Shown here: piece by piece, positions 7,195 to 13,624 of the stretch
Layout of the letters: each line of letters opens with the position of its first letter
Position numbering within the stretch: the first letter of the stretch is position 1
Assembly (NCBI GenBank): GCA_035571515.1
Contig: DATNCQ010000143.1
Span: 26,445 to 90,444 of the forward strand
Length of the DNA: 64,000 bases
Direction: 5' to 3'
Source of the DNA: Gp6-AA40 sp035571515
GTDB lineage: Bacteria; Acidobacteriota; Vicinamibacteria; Vicinamibacterales; UBA2999
The notes under the pieces: model-generated
The model's input: only the letters and a program-made list of their open reading frames with translations
What the model was told of the DNA's origin: nothing
Database searches by the model: none
Program-made: the position numbers and the translations under genes

Positions 7195-8253
7195 ATGCTG
7201 AGCCGTTTCTTTCACCGCTGGGAGCAGCGGCTCGCCTCGGCCACCAAGGATCGCGTCGTCCGGCCGTTCGAATGGGGAGAGGAATGGATCGCGGATGATG
7301 AGGCGGGGCCACAGGGACCTGCCCTGACGCGGTGGATTGACGGGGTCATGCACGACACGACCGCGTTTTTCGCGACGGCGCCCACGACCGACTACGACTT
7401 CGATGCGGAGCGCGGCGAGCTTCGTTTTCCGAGCGCGCTGACGACGCCGCATCCAGAGAACAACACAGTTCTCGCCCGGTGGTTCCCCGCCCTCGCGACT
7501 CTTCGGCGGCAGGAACCACCCCTCGCGTCGCTTCGGCGAGGCAAGACCGCGGAGCGGGGGCCCGCCGTCGTTGTACTTCCTCAATGGAATTCCGATGCGC
7601 AGGGGCACATCGGGCTCTCGCGCCTGCTCGCGCGGTTCGGTGTCTCCGCGCTGCGGCTGTCGCTGCCCTACCACGACGCCCGGATGCCCCCCGAGCTGAC
7701 ACGCGCCGACTACATCGTCAGCGCGAACATCGCGCGGACGGTGCAGGTCTGCCGGCAGGCGGTCATGGACGCGCGCCGCGCGGTGGCGTGGCTGGCGCTG
7801 CAGGGCTACGAGCGCATCGGCATTCTCGGCACCAGCCTCGGCTCGTGCCTCGCGCTGCTCACGGCGGCGCACGAGCCGCGTATCCGCGCGCAGGCGCTCA
7901 ACCACGTGTCGCCGTGGTTCGCCGACGTGGTGTGGCGCGGGCTCTCGACCCGTCACGTGCGCGAGTCGCTCGACGGCAACATTACGCTCGACGAGCTGCG
8001 CGAGCTGTGGCGGCCGATCAATCCCTGGTCGTACCTCGATCGCGTTCGCGACACGCGCACGCTGCTCGTCTACGCGCGCTACGACCTGACGTTTCCGGTC
8101 GACCTCTCACGCCTGCTGGTGGACGAGTTCGCGAAGCGAAAGCTGCCGCACGAGGTGGCGGTGCTGCCGTGCGGCCATTACACCAGCGGCGTCGCACCCT
8201 TCAGCTATCTGGACGCCTACGTGCTGATCGAGTTCCTGCGGCGGAACCTGTGA
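7195..8253 (+). CDS. Alpha/beta hydrolase (ABHD18-like)
   Basis: 352 aa. The alpha/beta-hydrolase fold is shown by the strand-turn AVVVLPQWNSDAQGH (about 122-136), the nucleophile elbow GTSLGS (Ser at about 206), a candidate acid in LVYARYDLTFP (about 285-295) and a His in PCGHYTSG (about 323). The pattern resembles the ABHD18/DUF2048 group; substrate unknown. Residues about 100-120 (LRRQEPPLASLRRGKTAERG) look like an in-frame insertion from interspersed DNA (about 7498-7560), since the flanks LARWFPA and GPAVVVLP join naturally. The stop is followed by the heptamer arms at 8261. Confidence 0.8.
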   Translation: MLSRFFHRWEQRLASATKDRVVRPFEWGEEWIADDEAGPQGPALTRWIDGVMHDTTAFFATAPTTDYDFDAERGELRFPSALTTPHPENNTVLARWFPALATLRRQEPPLASLRRGKTAERGPAVVVLPQWNSDAQGHIGLSRLLARFGVSALRLSLPYHDARMPPELTRADYIVSANIARTVQVCRQAVMDARRAVAWLALQGYERIGILGTSLGSCLALLTAAHEPRIRAQALNHVSPWFADVVWRGLSTRHVRESLDGNITLDELRELWRPINPWSYLDRVRDTRTLLVYARYDLTFPVDLSRLLVDEFAKRKLPHEVAVLPCGHYTSGVAPFSYLDAYVLIEFLRRNL

Positions 8254-8260
8254 CGCCGGC

Positions 8261-8363
8261 GGATGGTGGTTGGTGGGTCGTGGATGGTGGATGGGGGTAG
8301 GGCCGAGGTCGCCCCCACTACCAACTACCGACCACCAACCATCGACCCACCCACCACCCGCTA
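8261..8363. repeat. Paired 7-bp tandem-repeat arms (GGNNGGN type)
   Basis: Left arm 8261-8302 is six contiguous heptamers: GGATGGT, GGTTGGT, GGGTCGT, GGATGGT, GGATGGG, GGTAGGG. Right arm 8315-8363 is seven: CCACTAC, CAACTAC, CGACCAC, CAACCAT, CGACCCA, CCCACCA, CCCGCTA. The arms are imperfectly complementary with about a 12-nt centre. It sits between convergent genes, and its right edge supplies the TAG stop of the M16 gene (8361-8363). Confidence 0.88.
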
Positions 8364-9740
8364 TCCAGCCGGCGGCAGGACCTGCAACTCGCCCAGGCCG
8401 AGCGCGTCGAGCGACTGCTCGGTCGCCTTGCGATCGCCGACGACGAGCGCGATGGCGCGGGAGGGATCGAGGTAGGTGCGCGCGACGCGCGTCACCTCGG
8501 CGGCGGTCACGGCGTTCACCTTCGGGACGAATTCCTCGAAATACGAATCCGGCAGGTCGAACAGCGCCAGCTGCGACACCGACCGCGCCACCTGCTGCGT
8601 GGTCTCGAAGTTCCTCGGATAGCCGCGCGTCAGCGACGCCTGTGCCAGCGACATCTCCTGCGGCGTGGCCGGGCGGTCGCCCCGCAGCGCGCCGATCTCC
8701 TGCAGCGTGTCGGCGATCGATTCGGCGGTCGCCGCGGTGTGGACGCTCGTCTGCACCGAGAACGGGCCGAGCCCCCGGCGCCAGTCGAACCCCGTACGCA
8801 CGCCGTAGGTGAACGCCTTCTCTTCGCGCAGCTTCAGGTTGATGCGGCTGATGAACTGTCCGCCGAGAATCGCGTTCATGACGAGCAGCGGGGCGTAGTC
8901 GGGCGTGTCGCGGCGCGCCGAGAGGTGGCCGATGCGCAGCTCGGACTGCGCCGCGCCCTCGCGGGGGACCAGCGCCAGCCGTCCCGCCGCGGCCGCCGAC
9001 GGCGCGACATCGGCGGCCGCCGCTGGCGCGTCGTGCGTGCCGTCCTCGCCGTTCCACCGTTCGAAGGCGTCGCCGGCGAGGGCGAGCAGGTCGGCGTGCG
9101 GCAGCGCGCCCACCATCACCAGCGTCGCGCGGCGCGGCACGAACGTCGCCTCGTGAAACCGCACCACCTCGTCGAGCGTGAGCTCCCGCAGCGACGCATC
9201 GCTGCCGATGGCGAGATGCCCGTACGGATGCGACGCGTAGAGCAGGCGGAGAAATGCGCGCTCCGCGACCGCCGGCGCAAGATCCTTGAGCTGCCGCAGC
9301 CGATCGAGGCGCAGCTGCCGGATGCGCTCGAAGTCCGACGCGCGCATCGACGGCGCGGTCAGCATGTCCGACAGCAGCGCCGCACCGCGCTTCGCGAACC
9401 GCGTCAGCGTCGTCAGCGTGAACATCGTGATGTCCGCGCCGACCTCCACGTCGTACTCCGCGCCGAGCCGCGCGAGGGCGTCGGAGACGTCGATGGCGGA
9501 CAGCGAGCCGGTCCCTTCATCCACCATGTCGGCGGCGATTGACGCCAGCCCCTCGCGGCCGGGCGGATCCGCGCCGAGGCCGCCGTCGATCTGCATGGCG
9601 GCCGTGACGACCGGCACGCCCGGGTGCTCGACCGTCCGCACCTTCAGCCCGTTGCGAAGCGTGTGGCGCGCAATCTTCGGAAAATGAAACCGCGGATCCG
9701 GACCGGGCGAAGGAGGACGCGAGCGGTCGACGGCCATCAC
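8361..9740 (-). CDS. M16 peptidase homologue, probably non-catalytic subunit
   Basis: 459 aa. The M16 fold is evident (HTLRNGLKVRTVEHPGVPVV at 26-45; C-terminal VKLREEKAFTYGVRT-like segment and a PRNFETTQQ region), but the zinc-binding HxxEH is absent: the equivalent place reads GREGLASIAADMVDEGTG. Such members act as the partner of a catalytic M16 subunit, as in mitochondrial processing peptidase. It overlaps the catalytic homologue upstream by 4 nt (ATGA), supporting a heterodimer. No clear signal peptide is seen. Its stop codon lies in the heptamer arm at 8361. Confidence 0.88.
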   Translation of the reverse strand: MMAVDRSRPPSPGPDPRFHFPKIARHTLRNGLKVRTVEHPGVPVVTAAMQIDGGLGADPPGREGLASIAADMVDEGTGSLSAIDVSDALARLGAEYDVEVGADITMFTLTTLTRFAKRGAALLSDMLTAPSMRASDFERIRQLRLDRLRQLKDLAPAVAERAFLRLLYASHPYGHLAIGSDASLRELTLDEVVRFHEATFVPRRATLVMVGALPHADLLALAGDAFERWNGEDGTHDAPAAAADVAPSAAAAGRLALVPREGAAQSELRIGHLSARRDTPDYAPLLVMNAILGGQFISRINLKLREEKAFTYGVRTGFDWRRGLGPFSVQTSVHTAATAESIADTLQEIGALRGDRPATPQEMSLAQASLTRGYPRNFETTQQVARSVSQLALFDLPDSYFEEFVPKVNAVTAAEVTRVARTYLDPSRAIALVVGDRKATEQSLDALGLGELQVLPPAG

Positions 9741-11053
9741 GAGACGGTGACCGGCTCGGAGCCCGGCAGCGCGAGCGCCGCCTGGCCGCGCGGGACGATG
9801 CTGAGCAGGACGCGCCGGTCGAACGCGAGATATTTCCGCGCGGCGTTGCGCACCGATTCGCGCGTGGCGCCGCGATATCGTTCGAGATCGCCGGCGAAGT
9901 AATCCGGATTGCCCCTGAAAACGTTGTAGGCGTTCAGCTGGTCCGACTTGCCGCCGAACCCGCCGACCGTCTGCAGCCGGTACATGAAGTGGGCCTCGGC
10001 CTGCGCCAGCCCGCGCTCCATCTCCTCGTCGACCGGCCCTTCGTCCGCCAGCTGCTGGATGCGTTCGTCGACGAGCGCGGTGATGTCGGTCAGCGACTGG
10101 CCGGGCGCCGCGGTCGCCGCCAGCAGGAAAAAGCTGCTGAGTTCACGCGAATGCTGGTACGCCGAGACGTCCACCGCAATGCGCTTGTCGTAGACGAGCG
10201 TGCGATAGAGACGCGAGGTCTTCCCGTTGGCGAGCAGGTCGGCGAACAGGTCGGCTTCCGCGTCGCCGTCAGCGAACATCGCCGGCGAATGCCACGCCAT
10301 GTAGACGCGCGGCAGCTCGACTCGGTCCTCCAGCACGATGCGCACCTCGTGCGCCACCGAGGCGTCGGCGTCCACGGGTTGCGGCTTGTCGCCGGATGGA
10401 ATGTCGCCGAAGTACTTGTCCGCGAGCGCGAACGCCTCTTCGGTGTCGATGTCTCCGGCCAGCGCCAGCGACGCGTTCGCCGGGTGATAGTAGGTGCGGA
10501 AGAACGCGCGCACGTCCTCGAACTCCATCGCCCGCAGGTCGTCGACCGCGCCGATGGTCAGCCAGTGATAGGGGTGGTGCGGCGGAAACAGCGCCTCGCT
10601 CAACGCCATCAACGCCATGCCGTAGGGGCGGTTCTCGTAGTTCTGCCGCCGCTCGTTGAGCACGACGTCGCGCTGCGTCTCGAACCGCTCGCGCGTCAGC
10701 GCCGGCAGCAGGTAGCCCATGCGGTCCGATTCCATCCAGAGCGCGAGCTCCAGCGCCGAGGTCGGCACCACCTCCCAGTAGTTGGTCCGGTCGGTGTTCG
10801 TCGATCCGTTGAGCAGCGCGCCCGCCTGCTGCAGCGGCTTGAAGAAGCTGCCGTTGTGATGCTCGGAGCCCTCGAACATCAGGTGCTCGAAGAGGTGCGC
10901 GAAACCTGTGCGGCCCGTGCGTTCGTTCTTCGAGCCGACGTGGTACCAGAGATTGACGGCGACGATGGGCACTCGCCGGTCCTCGTGGACGACGACGTCG
11001 AGGCCGTTGGCGAGGGTGCGCTTGGCGTGTGGCAGCTCGATGGCGGTTGACAC
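9737..11053 (-). CDS. M16 zinc metallopeptidase, catalytic subunit
   Basis: 438 aa from GTG 11053 (MSTAIELPHAKRTLANGLDV). The inverted zinc motif HLFEHLMFEG (about 66-75) carries HxxEH, followed by the second ligand region DVVLNERRQNYENRPYG (about 135-150). The substrate-binding R/Y region near the C-terminus is present (QTVGGFGGKSDQLNAYN). Insulinase or processing-peptidase-like enzymes degrade or trim peptides. No signal peptide is visible. It lies 6 bp downstream of mrp and is co-directional, so co-transcription is likely. A second catalytic plus non-catalytic pair exists at 54162-56815. Confidence 0.92.
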   Translation of the reverse strand: MSTAIELPHAKRTLANGLDVVVHEDRRVPIVAVNLWYHVGSKNERTGRTGFAHLFEHLMFEGSEHHNGSFFKPLQQAGALLNGSTNTDRTNYWEVVPTSALELALWMESDRMGYLLPALTRERFETQRDVVLNERRQNYENRPYGMALMALSEALFPPHHPYHWLTIGAVDDLRAMEFEDVRAFFRTYYHPANASLALAGDIDTEEAFALADKYFGDIPSGDKPQPVDADASVAHEVRIVLEDRVELPRVYMAWHSPAMFADGDAEADLFADLLANGKTSRLYRTLVYDKRIAVDVSAYQHSRELSSFFLLAATAAPGQSLTDITALVDERIQQLADEGPVDEEMERGLAQAEAHFMYRLQTVGGFGGKSDQLNAYNVFRGNPDYFAGDLERYRGATRESVRNAARKYLAFDRRVLLSIVPRGQAALALPGSEPVTVS

Positions 11054-11059
11054 CGGCGT

Positions 11060-12163
11060 TCAGCGAACGGGAATCAGCGGAATCTTGCCCTTGTTGGCCT
11101 CGGCGGTCTTGTGCGCCAGGATCGACACCTGCGCCGCGGCGCGCTCCGCGACCTGCATGAACGCGCGGCCCGCGGACGACCCGGGCTCGCTCAACACGAT
11201 CGGCACGCCCGTATCGCTGCCTTCGCGAATCGGCTGGTAGATCGGCAGGCGGCCGAGGAACGGCACCTGCAGCTGCTCGGCGAGCGCTTCGCCGCCGCCG
11301 TGCCCGAAGATGTCCGCCTCGTGATGGCAGTTCGGGCACGCATAGTAGCTCATGTTCTCCACGAGCCCCATCGGCGCGATGTTCAGCTTCTGGTACATGC
11401 GGATGGCGCGCAGGCTGTCGGCCAGCGACACCTTCTGCGGCGTCGTCACCACGATCGATCCGACGACGGGAACCGTCTGGCTCAGGCTCAGCGCGACGTC
11501 GCCGGTGCCCGGCGGCATGTCGACGATCAGGTAGTCCAGATTCTTCCACGCGACGTCGCGGAAGAACTGCTGGATGGCGCCGTGCAGCATCGGCCCGCGC
11601 CAGATGACCGGCGCGTCGTCCGAGGTGAGGAACCCCATCGAGACGACCTGCAGCCCGTGCTTCTCGGCCGGCACGATCTGCTTGCCGTCGGTCGTCAGCT
11701 GCGTGGCCGACAACCCGAGCATGATCGGGACGTTCGGACCATAGATGTCGCCGTCGAGAATTCCGACGCGCCCGCCGCAGCGCGCGAGCGCCAGCGCCAG
11801 GTTCACGGCGACCGTCGTCTTGCCGACGCCGCCCTTGCCCGCGCCGACCGCGATGATGTTCTTCACGCCCGGCAGCGGCGGCCGGCCCATCTCCGGCGCG
11901 GAGACCGAGCGGACATTGGCGGTCATGCGAACGTCAACGGCCGTGACGCCCGGCAACGCGCGCACGGCAGCGGTCGCCTGCTCGCGCATCTGGTCCTTCA
12001 CGGGGCAGGCGGGCGTCGTGAGCTCGATCGCGAAGGAAACCTGGCCGTCCCTGATCGACAGGTCCTTGATGAAGCCGAGCGAGACGATGTCGCGGCGCAG
12101 GTCGGGATCGTTGACGACGCGCAGCGCGTCGAGCACGGCGTCGCGGTCGGGGGCTACGGCCAT
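11060..12163 (-). CDS. mrp: Mrp/ApbC/Nbp35-type P-loop iron-sulfur carrier ATPase
   Basis: 367 aa. An N-terminal MIP18/DUF59 domain (about 1-85, with TTPACPVKDQM) precedes a ParA-like P-loop domain with deviant Walker A GAGKGGVGKTTVAVN (about 107-121), DGDIYGPNVP and DMPPGTGD. A CPNC pair (about 273-276) is the usual bridging-cluster ligand of ApbC/Nbp35 carriers that assemble or deliver [4Fe-4S] clusters. ATG is 9 nt after the stop of the upstream membrane-protein gene. It heads toward the M16 pair in the same direction. Function in Fe-S biogenesis is known for the family; the client is unknown here. Confidence 0.93.
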   Translation of the reverse strand: MAVAPDRDAVLDALRVVNDPDLRRDIVSLGFIKDLSIRDGQVSFAIELTTPACPVKDQMREQATAAVRALPGVTAVDVRMTANVRSVSAPEMGRPPLPGVKNIIAVGAGKGGVGKTTVAVNLALALARCGGRVGILDGDIYGPNVPIMLGLSATQLTTDGKQIVPAEKHGLQVVSMGFLTSDDAPVIWRGPMLHGAIQQFFRDVAWKNLDYLIVDMPPGTGDVALSLSQTVPVVGSIVVTTPQKVSLADSLRAIRMYQKLNIAPMGLVENMSYYACPNCHHEADIFGHGGGEALAEQLQVPFLGRLPIYQPIREGSDTGVPIVLSEPGSSAGRAFMQVAERAAAQVSILAHKTAEANKGKIPLIPVR

Positions 12164-12172
12164 CTGTTTATC

Positions 12173-12580
12173 TTAATTGAGGCTGCCCGACGCGACGGCA
12201 ACCGGTTCGAAGAGCCGGCGTCCTTCGTTGGTCAACAGAATCCAGAGCGCGTACGCGCCGAGCGCGGTGCCAAAGGGAAGGACGAGCAGGTTGACCACGG
12301 CGAGGCCGAGGGTGAGCACGCGTCCGGCGGGCTGACGCCGCCGCAGCAGCACGCTGGCGCCGACGTGCGCGCCGCCCCAGACCAGCGCGACCGCGCCCAT
12401 CACCGCGAAGGCGGTCGCCGTCACGCCCGCGGCAAAGCCGACGGCTGAGCCGTCGGGGCCGAAGAGGAACGCGAGCGCGCCCGCCGACAGCAGCAGCAGC
12501 GAGGCGCCGACGAGCATGGCCAGCGCGCCCCAGAGCGTACAGAGGATGGCGAGGATGCCGACGTGCCGGTCCACCGGCAC
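12173..12580 (-). CDS. Small integral membrane protein of unknown function
   Basis: 135 aa from GTG 12580 (VPVDRHVGILAIL). Three hydrophobic segments are seen: about 6-35 (GALAMLVGASLLLLSAGALA), 45-70 (GVTATAFAVMGAVALVWG) and 85-110 (LGLAVVNLLVLPFGTALGAY), with a basic RRRQPAG loop between the second and third, so three or four membrane passes. No family is assigned. The start overlaps the TAG stop of the DnaJ-like gene by one base (TAGTG), implying translational coupling. It precedes mrp by 9 bp. Confidence 0.75.
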   Translation of the reverse strand: MPVDRHVGILAILCTLWGALAMLVGASLLLLSAGALAFLFGPDGSAVGFAAGVTATAFAVMGAVALVWGGAHVGASVLLRRRQPAGRVLTLGLAVVNLLVLPFGTALGAYALWILLTNEGRRLFEPVAVASGSLN

Positions 12581-13050
12581 TAACCGCGTGCGGGCGGGCT
12601 GACGAGCACGCGCAGCTCGATGCGCGTGGAGAGGTCGTGTCGCGGCGAAACGGAGAAATGGAAGCAGGCGCCGTCCTCGACGCCCGCGGGCACGCTGATG
12701 CGCACCTGGTGATGGAGCAGCTCGATGCCGCTGCCGGTGCAGCAGCCGCACGGCTGGGCCCACGTTTCGCCGCGGCCGCCGCAGGCGCGGCACGTGCAGC
12801 GCACGGGCACGTCGAGCGGCACGGTGGCGCCGTGCAACGCCTCGCGCGTCGAAATCTCGAGCGCGGCCGTCAGCGTCTTCGCGTGCTCCTCGGCGACGAA
12901 CGCGCTGCGCATCCGTTCGACGGCGGGCGCCACCGACGGGAAGTCCACCACGACCTCATCGGCGAACCACCGCCGATCGTGGCGCGTCTCGTCACCGCCA
13001 CGTACCGCAATCGCCTGTCCGCCGAAGCCGCCGAAGGCGTGCCTCTTCAT
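12580..13050 (-). CDS. DnaJ zinc-finger/C-terminal-domain-like protein lacking a J domain
   Basis: 156 aa. The centre holds CTCRACGGRG (about 84-93) and CGCCTGSG (about 102-109), matching one zinc centre of the DnaJ CxxCxGxG repeats. It is followed by HHQVRISVPAGVEDGACFHF, the beginning of the DnaJ C-terminal substrate-binding beta domain. No HPD-containing J domain is present and the full four-repeat finger is reduced to two. The N-terminal 80 residues are unique. It may hold unfolded clients without recruiting DnaK, or be a minimal adaptor. Coupled to the membrane-protein gene downstream. Confidence 0.7.
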   Translation of the reverse strand: MKRHAFGGFGGQAIAVRGGDETRHDRRWFADEVVVDFPSVAPAVERMRSAFVAEEHAKTLTAALEISTREALHGATVPLDVPVRCTCRACGGRGETWAQPCGCCTGSGIELLHHQVRISVPAGVEDGACFHFSVSPRHDLSTRIELRVLVSPPARG

Positions 13051-13089
13051 GAACTGCTGTTACGATAGGGGCCGTCCCGGGAGATGTCA

Positions 13090-13254
13090 ATGGCGGCGAA
13101 GGAATGTCCGATGTGCGGCGAGCCGATGAAGCTGCGCGAACGCGAAGTGACCGACCGCGTGCCAGGCTCGACACAGACCAGGACCGCGAAGTTCCGTGAA
13201 TGGGTGTGTCCTGAATGCGACTACTTCGAGGAAGCCGATGAACAGGCGGGCTGA
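13090..13254 (+). CDS. Small zinc-ribbon protein, 54 aa
   Basis: ATG 13090 lies 6 nt after GGGAGA. The 54 residues (MAAKECPMCGEPMKLRERE to the C-terminus) contain two CxxC pairs, CPMC at about 6-9 and CPEC at about 40-43, expected to bind one zinc as a ribbon or knuckle. An ATG six bases upstream (13084) would sit on the Shine-Dalgarno. Divergent from the DnaJ-like gene. The role is unknown; small zinc ribbons often mediate protein or nucleic acid contacts. Confidence 0.7.
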   Translation: MAAKECPMCGEPMKLREREVTDRVPGSTQTRTAKFREWVCPECDYFEEADEQAG

Positions 13255-13276
13255 GAAAACGTGAAGGCGGCGCCGA

Positions 13277-13528
13277 TCAGCGCGCGCCGAGCGTCAGCAG
13301 CAGCTCTTTACGCAAGCCTTCGTCGATCTCGTCGATGTTGAGCGCGGTCTCGCACTCATCGCACAGCACTTCCAGAACCGCGGGACGTCCTTCTTCCGAC
13401 ACTTCCACCCGCGCGTCGTCGATGTGGACCACGTGCATCTGCAGGGTCTTGACCAGGAAGTTCTGGTCGTTCCCGCAGCTCGGACACGTCAGCACCACAC
13501 GGGTCTCCTCGTTAATCGCCAAATACAA
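13277..13528 (-). CDS. CpXC-like zinc-ribbon protein
   Basis: 83 aa. CPSC (about 15-18) and CDEC (about 56-59) form a zinc ribbon within an acidic small protein containing VHIDDARVEVSEEGRPAVLE. The start is TTG. The first TTG (13528) is only 2 nt after AGGAG, while TTG 13522 is 8 nt after it, so initiation at 13522 is plausible. TACAAT at about 13546-13551 on the minus strand is a candidate -10. Convergent with the other zinc-ribbon gene. Function unknown. Confidence 0.7.
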   Translation of the reverse strand: MYLAINEETRVVLTCPSCGNDQNFLVKTLQMHVVHIDDARVEVSEEGRPAVLEVLCDECETALNIDEIDEGLRKELLLTLGAR

Positions 13529-13624
13529 CGCTCCTGAAACTGATTGTAGGAGATGGGATCTGCAGGTGCAACGCAGAACTGCACGATTCAGGCCTAGTCG
13601 AGCTGGAATTCGCGGTTTTTCCCA

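Noticed and set aside
12163..12180. TAAGAT six bases before the mrp ATG as a promoter
   Set aside because: The hexamer contains the stop codon of the upstream gene and mrp lies 9 bp behind it in the same direction, so operon read-through is the simpler view.
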